39,750 nucleotides of DNA. Source: Nitratireductor aquibiodomus NL21 = JCM 21793. GTDB taxonomy: Bacteria > Pseudomonadota > Alphaproteobacteria > Rhizobiales > Rhizobiaceae. Of the stretch, positions 1-8,470 are shown in pieces (the first letter of the stretch is position 1; each line of letters begins with the position of its first letter). The stretch lies in contig NZ_BAMP01000035.1 of NCBI RefSeq assembly GCF_000615975.1, forward strand, positions 1-39,750, read 5' to 3'. The notes below the pieces were generated by a model. That model made no database searches. It was not told the origin of the DNA and worked only from the letters and a program-made list of their open reading frames with translations. The position numbers were made by a program, and so were the translations under genes.

Positions 1-570
1 GCCCCAGGCAACAGCATCGTGACGGGCCGTGCCGCCCCGCCGCTGGAGTGCCGCGCCCATGACCGGATAACGCGCCTCGGGCGAAATGTTGAGCGGCGGG
101 CAAAAGGCCTTCGCCTCCTCAGGCGTCAGCCACTCATTGTCCACGCCGTTCAGCCGGTTGGCATGGATATGACGTTTGAACACCTGCACATCGTGCACAT
201 TGTGCGCCAGCATCATCACGCCGCGCGGCGAATACATGACGTTGTAGTTCAAATCCTGCGAAAGCCCGTCCCAGAGCTTCACGGAATGATCGTAGATACC
301 CGCGCTCTCGTCATAGAGATAGTTGGAGCGGATGATGGTGGTGTTGCGGCCGGTGTTGCCGCCGCCGAGCCAGCCCTTTTCCAGCACGGCGACATTGGTG
401 ATGCCGTGCTCCTTTGCGAGATAATAGGCCGTTCCCAACCCATGTCCCCCGGCACCGACGATGATGACGTCGTAGCTCTTTTTCGGTTCGGGCGAAGACC
501 ACTGTTCCGGCCAGCCCCTGTGGCCACGCATGGCCTCGCGGGCGATGGCGAAGACGGAATATTTGCGCAT
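1..570 (-). CDS. soxB: Sarcosine oxidase subunit beta, N-terminal 190 residues (cut by window edge)
   Basis: The visible part is the N-terminal FAD-binding half of the beta subunit of heterotetrameric sarcosine oxidase, which oxidatively demethylates sarcosine to glycine in the cytoplasm. It opens with a typical [13 protein letters not shown] segment. The dinucleotide-binding motif GAGGHG lies at about residues 39-44 after a DVVIV strand, then comes [16 protein letters not shown] at about 67-82, and the visible part ends in [12 protein letters not shown]. The histidine of that last motif (about 184) probably corresponds to the residue that binds FMN covalently in this family. The ATG at 570 is the family-typical start. 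The frame stays open to base 1, so the C-terminal half and any soxD, soxA and soxG genes lie outside. The gene is divergent from the SDR gene at 811. Confidence 0.93.
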   Translation of the reverse strand, partial: MRKYSVFAIAREAMRGHRGWPEQWSSPEPKKSYDVIIVGAGGHGLGTAYYLAKEHGITNVAVLEKGWLGGGNTGRNTTIIRSNYLYDESAGIYDHSVKLWDGLSQDLNYNVMYSPRGVMMLAHNVHDVQVFKRHIHANRLNGVDNEWLTPEEAKAFCPPLNISPEARYPVMGAALQRRGGTARHDAVAWG

Positions 571-667
571 GGGCCTCTCCGCAATGCAGGCAGCGCGCCG
601 CAGCCGGGCGCCTTCAGACACAGCCTAGCAGTAGCGAAATCCCACGCAATGGTTTGCGCTGATTGCG

Positions 668-681
668 ACGGCAATTGCCGT
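668..681. promoter_or_regulatory. 14-bp perfect palindrome between soxB and the SDR gene
   Basis: ACGGCAATTGCCGT is a perfect 14-base palindrome in the 240-bp gap between two divergent genes, about 100 bp upstream of soxB and 130 bp upstream of the SDR start. Length, symmetry and position fit a homodimeric regulator site. Which regulator binds is unknown, and no regulator gene is adjacent. Confidence 0.4.
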
Positions 682-810
682 TTTGCGCCAAGCCTCGTCG
701 TCATTGCTTTCGTCTGGCCTCCCGTCTGGTTTCGGGTGCTGACACGCCGCATTGCTGAGAGCTTCGCATCACCCCGGCAGCGCCGGCAGAGCGAAGTGAA
801 AGGATACCAG

Positions 811-1572
811 ATGACATCGCTGAAAGAGAAAGTCGCCATCGTAACCGGCGCAAGTGCCGGTATCGGTCGGGCGGCAGCCAGGCTGTTCGCCCAGCACGGC
901 GCCAGGGTCGTCGTTACAGCACGACGGCAGGCAGAACTGGACACACTTGTCGGCGAGATCGAAGCGAATGGAGGCGAAGCCATCGCGCTTGCTGGCGATG
1001 TGCGCGAGGATATTCACAATCAGAAACTGGTCGCAGTCGCCGAAAGCAGCTTTGGAGGTCTCGACATCGCTTTCAACAATGCTGGCGCTGTCGGCCCGCT
1101 GGTGCAGATCGAGGCACTCGAACGCTCGGACTGGAACGATGTGATCGAAACCAATCTGAGCTCCGCCTTTTCGGCTGCCCGGTACCAGGTACCGGCCATG
1201 AGGCGCCGAGGCGGCGGTTCGCTGATCTTCACGTCGAGCTTCGTTGGTCATGAGACCGCAGGCATGCCCGGTATGGCGGCCTATGCGGCGAGCAAGGCCG
1301 GGCTCGTCGGCCTCGTTAAATCGCTGGCATCGGATCTCGGGCACGAAGCCATTCGCGTGAATGCGCTTCTTCCCGGCGGGACCGACACCAGAATGGCCAC
1401 GTTCGAAAACGAGGAACAGCGCGCCTTTGTCGAAGGCATGCATGCGTTGAAACGCATCGCACGTCCCGAAGAGATCGCCCAGTCAGCACTGTTTCTCGCT
1501 TCGGACGCCTCGAGCTTCACAACCGGCACAGCCATGCTGGCCGATGGCGGCGTTGCCATCAGCAAGGTCTGA
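811..1572 (+). CDS. SDR family oxidoreductase
   Basis: A 253-residue classical short-chain dehydrogenase/reductase, expected to be a cytoplasmic NAD(P)-dependent oxidoreductase. The cofactor motif TGASAGIG is at residues 12-19, NNAG at 89-92, the catalytic Ser near 142-143, and the YxxxK pair at Tyr158 and Lys162, followed by the usual PGGTDT loop near 188-193. Length is normal for the family. The start at 811 follows GTGAAAGGATACCAG. The frame is open for another 790 bases upstream, but that stretch is antisense to soxB and does not look like SDR sequence. The substrate cannot be read from the sequence. Several close SDR paralogues are annotated as glucose or 3-oxoacyl reductases, and such labels would be guesses here. 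Confidence 0.9.
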   Translation: MTSLKEKVAIVTGASAGIGRAAARLFAQHGARVVVTARRQAELDTLVGEIEANGGEAIALAGDVREDIHNQKLVAVAESSFGGLDIAFNNAGAVGPLVQIEALERSDWNDVIETNLSSAFSAARYQVPAMRRRGGGSLIFTSSFVGHETAGMPGMAAYAASKAGLVGLVKSLASDLGHEAIRVNALLPGGTDTRMATFENEEQRAFVEGMHALKRIARPEEIAQSALFLASDASSFTTGTAMLADGGVAISKV

Positions 1573-1579
1573 CCGGGGG

Positions 1580-2644
1580 TTATCGATGCTGGCGAAATCG
1601 CTTCGCCAGCATCCAGCCATAGGCGAGGAAAAGAAGCGAGATATAGAGCTCGCGCACCTCGGAAAGCTCATACCCATCCACCATGTCGACGCCGCGCATG
1701 ATGAACACCAGTTTGGAGACCACATAGATGGCCGCAAGGGAGATGGCGGCAAGGCGCAGCTCGAAGGATTTGAGCTGACGAACGATGTCGAGACAGATCA
1801 AAAGCCCCAGGAAGAACCAGACCTGGTAGGGCACGATGTTCCAGGATTCGAACATCAGCGACGCCACAGGCAGCCCGAAAAGCGCAAAGATTCGCGGCGG
1901 CAGATAAGGCTCCACCTGAGCGAAGAGATCGCCCGCACCGCGCGGCCAGCACCAGGGCAGGACCACAAAGCAGAAGATCGCGCTCGTGTAGTAGATGGCC
2001 TCGAACTGGTAGGTGTAGAAATTGTGGATGTTGGTTTCGTTCTGAACGTTTTTGCTGAACAGCTCGGGCGTGGCCCAGCCAAGCCAATGCTGCCCCCAGG
2101 ACATCTCTTCCATCAGAATGAGAAACACCACGCCGGCCATGCCAGCCAGCACCAGCTGCGGCGGGAAGACGCCAAGCAGCCGCGCACCGCGCATGCCGCG
2201 CGCGCGCCAGGCAGCGACAAGGAAACTGACGACCGCTGCAATGAGAAGAACCTCGGTGGCCATGCCCAGCGGCTGCATCTCGCGAACAAAATCGTTCAGC
2301 GCAGTGGGAACAAAATGAACGGCGGCTGCAACCGCCAGAAGGAATGCGCCGGCAGCACCAATGGCCCAGAACGCCTGCGCGCGATCCCCTCTCGCCAGGG
2401 CCAGGGCACCCATTGCCGGCTTCAAGGCGAAAAAGAGCAAGAGCGCTGCCAGAAAGGAAAAGCCGATCCGGGCGCGGCCAAAGGGCGTGAAATCAGGGTC
2501 GCCCTTGCGCAGCAGGCCATATCCATGGACGAGTTCGCCATAGACAGCCGAACCAACGACCAATATGAAAGCGACCGTGCCGAAACCAAGTCTCATCAGA
2601 CTTGCCTCCAGCCCAGTGCCGGCCCGCCCGTCCCCTTCCGACAT
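1580..2644 (-). CDS. Hypothetical multi-pass membrane protein
   Basis: A 354-residue integral membrane protein with about nine hydrophobic segments. The first follows a short charged N-terminus; the last ends just before the basic C-terminus KRFRQHR. I do not recognise a named family. A conserved-looking polar stretch in the middle, LMEEMSWGQHWLGW, followed by ETNIHN, carries Glu, His and Trp residues and could be a functional site. The ATG at 2644 has GGAG nine bases upstream and is preferred to the in-frame TTG at 2659. The gene converges on the SDR gene with only seven bases between the stop codons, and its last codons form half of a strong hairpin. Confidence 0.7.
   Translation of the reverse strand: MSEGDGRAGTGLEASLMRLGFGTVAFILVVGSAVYGELVHGYGLLRKGDPDFTPFGRARIGFSFLAALLLFFALKPAMGALALARGDRAQAFWAIGAAGAFLLAVAAAVHFVPTALNDFVREMQPLGMATEVLLIAAVVSFLVAAWRARGMRGARLLGVFPPQLVLAGMAGVVFLILMEEMSWGQHWLGWATPELFSKNVQNETNIHNFYTYQFEAIYYTSAIFCFVVLPWCWPRGAGDLFAQVEPYLPPRIFALFGLPVASLMFESWNIVPYQVWFFLGLLICLDIVRQLKSFELRLAAISLAAIYVVSKLVFIMRGVDMVDGYELSEVRELYISLLFLAYGWMLAKRFRQHR
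1585..1613. terminator. 12-bp perfect hairpin at the convergent gene ends
   Basis: GATGCTGGCGAA and its exact reverse complement TTCGCCAGCATC flank a five-base loop. The hairpin lies inside the last codons of the membrane-protein gene and immediately after the SDR stop. It has no T tract, so it is not a canonical intrinsic terminator. It could stall polymerase or protect the 3' ends of both convergent transcripts. Confidence 0.45.
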
Positions 2645-2756
2645 GTCGATATACTCCAATATAGAAAAACACGTTTGTGTAGTGTTCTTTCCTTTTCTCT
2701 ACGTTAACGTGAACCCCCTAGTGAAGCGGGCGCAGGAAAAATTCACAAGAAATAGC

Positions 2757-2785
2757 TCGACAGAAATAGAGGCTTCTGCTATGAG
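2757..2785 (+). promoter_or_regulatory. Candidate promoter of rpsU
   Basis: TCGACA and TATGAG are separated by 17 bases, a close match to the sigma-70 type consensus. It would give a leader of roughly 105 bases before rpsU. No other good candidate was seen in the 236-bp gap. Confidence 0.35.
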
Positions 2786-2896
2786 CCAGCGCTATTCGCG
2801 GCAAAATATGGCTGCGGAAGCCTCGGCCCATGGGCGGAGGAAAACCAGAATTCACATTTGAAAATTAGAAGACCAACGTTCTGACAGGAAACCCAC

Positions 2897-3124
2897 GTGC
2901 AGGTACTCGTCCGCGACAACAATGTTGATCAGGCGCTTCGCGCGCTGAAGAAGAAAATGCAGCGCGAAGGCATCTTCCGCGAGATGAAGATGCGTGGGCA
3001 CTATGAGAAGCCGTCAGAAAAGCGCGCGCGCGAAAAGGCTGAAGCCGTACGCCGCGCACGCAAGCTGGCGCGCAAGCGCGCTCAGCGCGAAGGTCTGGTC
3101 GGCGGCCGGCCGGGCGCACGCTGA
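2897..3124 (+). CDS. rpsU: 30S ribosomal protein S21
   Basis: A 75-residue ribosomal protein S21, a small basic protein of the 30S subunit. It opens [20 protein letters not shown], followed by the [20 protein letters not shown] region. The C-terminal third is almost entirely Arg, Lys and Ala, as in other alphaproteobacterial S21 proteins, which are slightly longer than the E. coli form. The start is GTG at 2897, preceded by ACAGGAAACCCAC. The gene is monocistronic: a candidate promoter lies upstream and a strong intrinsic terminator follows 37 bases after the stop. Confidence 0.97.
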   Translation: MQVLVRDNNVDQALRALKKKMQREGIFREMKMRGHYEKPSEKRAREKAEAVRRARKLARKRAQREGLVGGRPGAR

Positions 3125-3161
3125 TAGCGCCCATCTTTCGACGATTTCTGTCTATAACGAA

Positions 3162-3193
3162 CGCGGTACGATCTTTTGGTCGTGCCGCGTTTT
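3162..3193 (+). terminator. Intrinsic terminator of rpsU
   Basis: CGCGGTACGA pairs with TCGTGCCGCG (one G-T pair) around a short loop and is followed by TTTT. It lies 37 bases past the rpsU stop. Confidence 0.75.
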
Positions 3194-3251
3194 CGCATAT
3201 CCGATGACTCTTTGCATGGGTACGGCAATGGCTTGGTTTGGTGCTCGGGTT

Positions 3252-4115
3252 ATGGCATTAAATGGCATGACTTTTTTCGATACGCCCTCCCCCCGCTTTT
3301 CGCGCAATGCGCTTGCCGGTCTTGCCCTTGCTGCACTTGTGCCGCTGACAGCCTGCCAGACTGCCACAAACCCGGCGACGGATCTGAGCCGCATCGACAC
3401 CGCTCAGGGCTCTGCAGAAAACATCAATTCGTTGAGCGCGGTCATCCAGCGTACCCCCAATGAGCCGGAAGCGTATAACATGCGCGGCGCAGCTTACGGT
3501 CGTGCGGGGCGCTATCAGGATGCTCTGAAGGATTTCGACAAGGCGATCTCGCTCAACCCGCGCTCGCCGAACACCTATGCCAACCGTGCACTGATCCATC
3601 GCTACACGGGCAACAACCAGCAGGCGCTTGCGGATTACAATCAGGCGATCTCGCTCGATCCAAACTACGACACGGCCTATATCGGGCGCGCAGAGATCTA
3701 CCGCCTGTCGGGCCGCTCCACGGATGCGCTTGCAGATCTGGAACGCGCCATCCAGCTCGACACCACGGATCCGCGCGCCTATTACCGCCGCGGTCTTCTT
3801 TATCAGGCAAGTGGCCAGCACCAGTTTGCGATCGAGGATTTCGCGAAGGCGATCTCGCTCGCACCAGACGCGCCCTATGGCTACAACGGCCGGGGCCTCT
3901 CCTACCTGGCGCAGGGGGATGACGAGAACGCATTCTCCGACTTCAATACCGCCATTCGGCTTGACGACGATCTGGCCGAAAGCTGGGCGAACCAGGCGCT
4001 CGTATACGAGAAACGCGGCGACAAGGCGAAGGCTGCCAAATCCTATGCCCGAGCACTTCAGCTGGACCCCGAATACATGCCGGCACGCGACGGCCTGGCC
4101 CGGACACGGATCTAA
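3252..4115 (+). CDS. TPR-repeat lipoprotein
   Basis: A 287-residue exported tetratricopeptide-repeat protein. The N-terminus carries a lipoprotein signal: a basic region (RFSR), a hydrophobic stretch LAGLALAALV and a lipobox LTAC with the acylated Cys at residue 35. About seven TPR units follow, each with the usual A..DF.KAI.L.P and YxxRG features, filling the rest of the protein. It should be anchored in the cell envelope and act as a protein-interaction scaffold; the partner is unknown. The start is uncertain: ATG at 3252, 3267 (five residues shorter) and 3204 are all in frame and none has a strong ribosome-binding site. Related TPR lipoproteins are common in Rhizobiales as stand-alone genes. 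Confidence 0.85.
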   Translation: MALNGMTFFDTPSPRFSRNALAGLALAALVPLTACQTATNPATDLSRIDTAQGSAENINSLSAVIQRTPNEPEAYNMRGAAYGRAGRYQDALKDFDKAISLNPRSPNTYANRALIHRYTGNNQQALADYNQAISLDPNYDTAYIGRAEIYRLSGRSTDALADLERAIQLDTTDPRAYYRRGLLYQASGQHQFAIEDFAKAISLAPDAPYGYNGRGLSYLAQGDDENAFSDFNTAIRLDDDLAESWANQALVYEKRGDKAKAAKSYARALQLDPEYMPARDGLARTRI

Positions 4116-4138
4116 TTCCCAAATATAGTCAATGCCTT

Positions 4139-4168
4139 AGCCCCGGAGTTTTGCTTCGGGGCTTTTGG
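4139..4168 (+). terminator. Intrinsic terminator of the TPR lipoprotein gene
   Basis: AGCCCCGGA pairs with TTCGGGGCT around a short T-rich loop and is followed by TTTTGG. It starts 24 bases after the stop codon. Confidence 0.75.
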
Positions 4169-4197
4169 TTGTCTTCACGAAAAATCACGCAAATTAA
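4169..4197 (+). promoter_or_regulatory. Candidate promoter of the DUF992 gene
   Basis: TTGTCT and AATTAA are separated by 17 bases, starting directly after the preceding terminator. The -10 match is only moderate. Confidence 0.3.
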
Positions 4198-4256
4198 TCT
4201 GGAACCTTCTCTGCAGTGGCGTGTTTTGAGCCCGGACCACAAAAGGAGTTCCAGTG

Positions 4257-4742
4257 ATGAAAAAAGCAATCATTCTCGCTTCCGTCCTGACGGCTGCAGC
4301 CGCCACCCCGGCACTTTCACAGCAGCGCGTGGAGGTCGGTGTTCTCGACTGCGTGATCGAAGGCGGCGCGGGCGTGGTGATCGCCTCCTCCCAGGAACTG
4401 GCCTGTACCTTCGAGCCCGCCGATGAGAACCGTCCGCCCGAAACCTATGTCGGTGTGGTGAACAAGTTCGGCCTCGATGTCGGCGTCAAGGACGCCACGC
4501 AGATGCAGTGGCTGGTCATGGCCCCCACGGCCGATGCCTACGCGCCGGGCGCGCTTGAGGGCGACTATGCGGGCGTGAGCGCAGAAGTGGCAGCCGGTCT
4601 TGGCGCAGGTGCCAACATCCTTGTAACGCAGGACAGCGAAAGCCTCATGCTTCAGCCCCTGAGCGTGGAAGGAAAGACCGGCATCAATGTCGCGCTGGGT
4701 GTGAGCGAGTTCCAGCTTCGCTCGACTGCCGCTGCCGAGTGA
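4257..4742 (+). CDS. DUF992 domain secreted protein
   Basis: A 161-residue exported protein of the DUF992 family, found mainly in Rhizobiales. A Sec signal peptide (MKKAIILASVLTAAAATPALS-Q) covers about residues 1-22. The mature part begins with VGVLDCVIEGG and holds a second Cys in the segment ELACTF, so a disulfide in the periplasm is likely. The rest is glycine- and alanine-rich, with repeated YxGVV and GAG patterns typical of the family, and its function is not known. The ATG at 4257 has AAAAGGAG upstream; a GTG directly before it at 4254 is less likely. The gene stands alone between two terminators. Confidence 0.85.
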   Translation: MKKAIILASVLTAAAATPALSQQRVEVGVLDCVIEGGAGVVIASSQELACTFEPADENRPPETYVGVVNKFGLDVGVKDATQMQWLVMAPTADAYAPGALEGDYAGVSAEVAAGLGAGANILVTQDSESLMLQPLSVEGKTGINVALGVSEFQLRSTAAAE

Positions 4743-4765
4743 ATTTTCCCTGCCCCACCCGGCAA

Positions 4766-4797
4766 CAAAAAAGCCCGGCTTCGTGCCGGGCTTTTCC
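4766..4797. terminator. Bidirectional intrinsic terminator between DUF992 gene and pntB
   Basis: AGCCCGGC and GCCGGGCT form an 8-bp stem around TTCGT, with an A run before and a T run after. It can therefore stop transcription of both convergent genes. Confidence 0.85.
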
Positions 4798-4808
4798 GTG
4801 TGATTGCT

Positions 4809-6206
4809 TTAGTGATCCATCGCCTTGACGATGTCTTCCGTCATTTTCTTGGCGTCACCCAGAAGCATCATCGTGCCATCCTTGTAGAACAGCGTGTTGT
4901 CGATACCGGCATAACCGGAGCCGAGCGAGCGTTTGACGAAGAGACAGGTGCGCGCCTTGTCCACGTCGAGGATCGGCATACCGTAGATCGGCGAGGACTT
5001 GTCGTCGCGCGCTGCCGGGTTGGTCACGTCGTTGGCGCCGATGACATAGGCAACGTCGGCCTGCGCGAACTCGGAGTTGATGTCTTCGAGCTCGAACACT
5101 TCGTCATAAGGCACCTGAGCCTCGGCGAGCAGCACGTTCATGTGACCGGGCATGCGGCCCGCGACCGGGTGAATGGCGTATTTCACCTCGACACCGGCTT
5201 CCTTCAGCTTGTCGGCCAGCTCGCGCAGCGCATGCTGCGCCTGGGCGACGGCCATGCCGTAACCGGGCACGATGATGACTTTCTGCGCATTCGCCATCAG
5301 ATAGGCGGCGTCATCGGCGGAGCCCTGCTTGACCGTACGATCCATATCGTCGTCGGCGGCAGCCGCCGTCTCGCCACCGAAGCCGCCGAGAATGACCGAG
5401 ATGAAGGACCGGTTCATGCCCTTACACATGATGTAGGACAGGATCGCACCGGAAGAGCCAACCAGCGCGCCGGTGATGATGAGTGCGAGATTGCCGAGCG
5501 TGAAGCCGATGCCTGCTGCGGCCCAGCCCGAATAGGAGTTGAGCATCGACACGACGACTGGCATGTCCGCGCCACCGATCGGAATGATGATGAGTACACC
5601 GAGCACCAGGGAGGCGGCAACGATCAGCCAAAAAATGGTCGTGCTCTGCGTGGTGACGAGCAACACGATCATAACGACCAGCGCAATGGCCAGGCCCGCA
5701 TTCACCACATGCCGCATAGGCAGCATGATCGGCTTGCCGGACATGCGGCCATCCAGCTTCAGGAAAGCGATGATGGAGCCGGTGAAGGTGATCGCGCCAA
5801 TGGCGACGCCCAGCGACATCTCGACCAGCGCCTGCGCGTGGATCGCACCCAGTTCGCCGATGCCGAAGCTCTCCGGCGCATAGAGCGCGGCTGCGGCCAC
5901 CATGACGGCGGCAAGGCCGACAAGCGAGTGGAAGGCGGCCACGAGCTGCGGCATTGCGGTCATGGCGATGCGCTTGGCAATCACCGCGCCGATCCCGCCG
6001 CCGATGGCGAGACCGACGACGATGAGCACGAAACCGCCAAAGGAGGGCGTTGCGTAGAGCAGCGTGGTGCCAATGGCGATGGCCATGCCGACCATGCCGT
6101 AGACATTGCCCTGACGACTGGTGGTGGGATGCGACAGGCCCCTCAGCGCAAGGATGAAGAGAATGCCGGAAACGAGATAGAGGAAGGATGCAAGATTGGC
6201 GCTCAC
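4809..6206 (-). CDS. pntB: NAD(P) transhydrogenase subunit beta
   Basis: A 465-residue beta subunit of the proton-translocating transhydrogenase, which uses the proton gradient to reduce NADP+ with NADH at the inner membrane. The first 60% consists of about nine membrane segments, starting SANLASFLYLVSGILFILAL. The C-terminal third is the NADP(H)-binding domain III, with VPGYGMAVAQAQ at about 308-319, then FELEDIN and IGANDVTNPAAR. The best start is GTG at 6206, with AAGGA eight bases upstream. A reading start at 6236 would add ten residues foreign to the family. The start lies one base past the restored pntAB stop, so translation is probably coupled. Length is normal and the frame is intact. 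Confidence 0.95.
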   Translation of the reverse strand: MSANLASFLYLVSGILFILALRGLSHPTTSRQGNVYGMVGMAIAIGTTLLYATPSFGGFVLIVVGLAIGGGIGAVIAKRIAMTAMPQLVAAFHSLVGLAAVMVAAAALYAPESFGIGELGAIHAQALVEMSLGVAIGAITFTGSIIAFLKLDGRMSGKPIMLPMRHVVNAGLAIALVVMIVLLVTTQSTTIFWLIVAASLVLGVLIIIPIGGADMPVVVSMLNSYSGWAAAGIGFTLGNLALIITGALVGSSGAILSYIMCKGMNRSFISVILGGFGGETAAAADDDMDRTVKQGSADDAAYLMANAQKVIIVPGYGMAVAQAQHALRELADKLKEAGVEVKYAIHPVAGRMPGHMNVLLAEAQVPYDEVFELEDINSEFAQADVAYVIGANDVTNPAARDDKSSPIYGMPILDVDKARTCLFVKRSLGSGYAGIDNTLFYKDGTMMLLGDAKKMTEDIVKAMDH

Positions 6207-6207
6207 G

Positions 6208-6632
6208 TCACTTGTCCTTCTTCTTGTACATGGCAAGCATGCGGCTCGTCACAAGAAAGCCGCCAAAGATGTTCACCGACGCAGGATGAGCGCGATGAAG
6301 CCGAAGCCCGTGGCAAGCCCCGAAGCGGAGATGCCCACGGCCAGCAGCGCACCGACCACGATCACCGAGGAGATCGCGTTGGTGACCGACATGAGCGGCG
6401 TGTGCAGCGCCGGCGTCACCGACCAGACCACGTAATAGCCGACGAAAATCGCCAGCACGAAGATTGCGAAGCGGAAGACGAACGGGTCGATCGCCCCGCC
6501 GGATGCGCCATGCGCAAGCGCGCCGGCGGCATCGGCGACTTCGGCCGCCTGCATGCCTTCAATGGCGGCACGAACGCTCGCCGCGGCGCTGTCGAGCTGG
6601 TCGAGCGCCTTTTCGAGTGCGGTTGGTTCCAT
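6208..6632 (-). CDS. pntAB: NAD(P) transhydrogenase subunit alpha 2, membrane part (frameshifted in this sequence)
   Basis: The small membrane half of the alpha subunit, separate here as in Rhodospirillum and most Rhizobiales. The N-terminal 45 residues are a soluble helical lead. Three hydrophobic segments follow ([38 protein letters not shown] and [12 protein letters not shown]). As written the frame ends early at ALILRR (stop at 6273). One extra base near 6282 (GCAGG to GCCAGG on the plus strand) restores the standard ending [21 protein letters not shown] and a stop at 6208, one base before pntB. The restored protein is 141 residues. Span length is one short of a multiple of three, as expected for one missing base. 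Confidence 0.9.
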
Positions 6633-7959
6633 CAGGATTCTCCCCCCGATTTGGTTGCGGCAGGCTTATCAGCAGCGCTGGATGCGCCAGCCGGTTTTTC
6701 TGCCGTTTTCCGAGCCGCCGTTTTCTTGGTCGCCGCGCCCCCTGAAGCCTTGGCTGCGGGCTTGCGCGCGGGTGCCTTGCGGGCTGGCGCCTTTTTCGGC
6801 GCGGCGGCCTTGGCAGCGGGCTTTGCGGTGTCGACGAAATTGGGATGCACCACCTTGCCGTCATGGGTAAGCATGGTGGCCTTCACCAGCTCGTCTTCCA
6901 TGTCTACGGCGAGCACCTTCTTCTCCTTGTCGACCATGGTCTCAAGGAAGGTGTAAAGGTTTTTGGCGTAAAGCAGCGAAGCGGATGCGGCGACACGACC
7001 GGGCACGTTGAGATGGCCGACGATCTTCACGCCATTGGCCGTTGTAACAACCTCACCTGCCTTCGCGCCTTCCACATTGCCACCACGCTCCACCGCCAGA
7101 TCGACGATGATGGAGCCAGGCTTCATGGACTTGACCATGTCCGCACTGACAAGCGCGGGGCCGGGCGGCCCGGAATGAGCGCCGTGGTGACGACGATGTC
7201 CTGCTTGGCGATGTGCTCGGCGACGAGTTCGGCCTGGGCCTTCTTCTCCTCATCCGTCAGCTCGCGGGCATAACCGCCATCGCCGGAAGCATCTTTCAAT
7301 GCCTCGGTCATGATGAATTTCGCGCCGAGCGACTGGACCTGCTCGCCGGCAGCCGCACGAACGTCGGTGGCGGTGACGACAGCACCCAGACGGCGCGCGG
7401 TGGCGATGGCCTGAAGGCCGGCAACGCCAGCGCCCATGACGAACACCTTGGCAGCCGGCACGGTGCCGGCAGCGGTCATCATCATCGGTAGCGCACGATC
7501 ATACTCGGCGGCTGCGTCGATCACCGCACGGTAACCGGCAAGGTTGGCCTGCGAGGACAGGACGTCCATGGACTGCGCGCGCGTGATGCGCGGCATGAAC
7601 TCCATGGCAAAGGCGGTGACGCCTGCAGCAGCCATGGCCGCCACATCGCCCTCATTGCCGTAGGGGTCCATACTGGCAAGAACCAGCGCGCCTTTTTTGT
7701 AGGTTTTGGCTTCGGCCGGTGTCGGGCGCCGCAACTTCAGGACAACATCAGCCTTGCCGGCATCTGAAGCCTTGCCGATCTTTGCGCCGGCCTTCTCAAA
7801 TTCAGCATCGACAATACGCGACTGCTCACCTGCGTTTTTTTCGACGACAACATCGAAACCCAGACCTACAAATCGCTTGACCGTTTCCGGAGAGACCGCA
7901 ACGCGACCTTCCGTTACGTCAATTTCTTTAGGCACAAATATGCTTTGTCCCACCGTCAT
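6632..7959 (-). CDS. pntA: NAD(P) transhydrogenase subunit alpha 1, NAD-binding (frameshifted in this sequence)
   Basis: The soluble NAD(H)-binding domain I. The N-terminus [18 protein letters not shown] is the alanine dehydrogenase/PNT N-terminal domain. The Rossmann motif [19 protein letters not shown] lies near the middle, with [17 protein letters not shown] after it. The frame breaks near 7152; one added base (AAGCG to AAGGCG on the plus strand) joins [11 protein letters not shown] to [19 protein letters not shown] and gives about 442 residues. The C-terminal 60 or so residues after HPNFVDT are an unusual Lys/Ala/Pro repeat resembling a histone H1 tail. The start is ATG at 7959 or GTG at 7953. 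The GTG has ideal spacing to AAAGGA. The end overlaps the pntAB start by one base. Confidence 0.92.
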
Positions 7960-8034
7960 ATCCTTTCGGTTGGACCGTCCCCCCAATCACGGGGCCGTGG
8001 CAACGACCCCGCATGTCACGGCAAGCAGCGCGCT

Positions 8035-8262
8035 TTAGCGCAGCAACCAGGCGCCGACCACCGAGATCAGAATGAAGAGAACGGTGCTGGAGAAGAAACC
8101 AGCGGAGGTGAAGAAACCAAACGCCATCGCCACCAGAATGGCGACGACCACCAGGCTCGAATATTTGATGACGGCCAGGAAAAGATCGTAGGTCTTCTCG
8201 TGCTCGGCGTAGTCCATTTCTGCGCCCGTTTCGGCCGGTCCGGCCGGCAAATTCTCTGCCAT
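8035..8262 (-). CDS. aa3-type cytochrome c oxidase subunit IV family protein
   Basis: A 75-residue small membrane protein of the bacterial aa3 cytochrome c oxidase subunit IV family. After a short acidic N-terminus it shows the family signature DYAEHEKTYDLFLAVIKYSS at about 16-35, then two closely spaced hydrophobic stretches to the C-terminus. Its role in other bacteria is as an accessory subunit of the terminal oxidase. It is commonly found next to the transhydrogenase genes in Rhizobiales, as here, where it ends 75 bases before pntA on the same strand. The ATG at 8262 is preferred over longer reading starts at 8346, because the added residues have no family character. The 208 bases between 8263 and livF show no further gene. 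Confidence 0.85.
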   Translation of the reverse strand: MAENLPAGPAETGAEMDYAEHEKTYDLFLAVIKYSSLVVVAILVAMAFGFFTSAGFFSSTVLFILISVVGAWLLR

Positions 8263-8470
8263 CTCAAAACCCCATGGGAATAGAATTGGTCTTGGGAGAT
8301 AGCGAAAAGATGACTGAAGGGCAATGGAGGATTGCCGCATGAACAATCCGATGCGCTTTGAAGCGCCTTGAGAGAACCGATTTCACGAAAACGGTACGGA
8401 ATGAAGAGGATTCAGCCGCTGTGCTGACAAGCGCGCGCAGCAGTCCGGCTTTTCGCGGTGCGGTCGTGAA

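Noticed and set aside
19-810. Long N-terminal extension of the SDR reading frame
   Set aside because: It runs antisense to soxB, whose minus-strand translation matches a known family to the last visible residue; the SDR family start is at 811.
2780-2860. 26-codon ORF upstream of rpsU
   Set aside because: Its ATG lies inside the candidate -10 box of the rpsU promoter and it has no ribosome-binding site.
4800-6956. Plus-strand open frame of 718 codons
   Set aside because: Antisense to pntB, pntAB and pntA. The translation is rich in His, Asp, Arg and Gln without family features, as expected for shadow frames in high-GC DNA.
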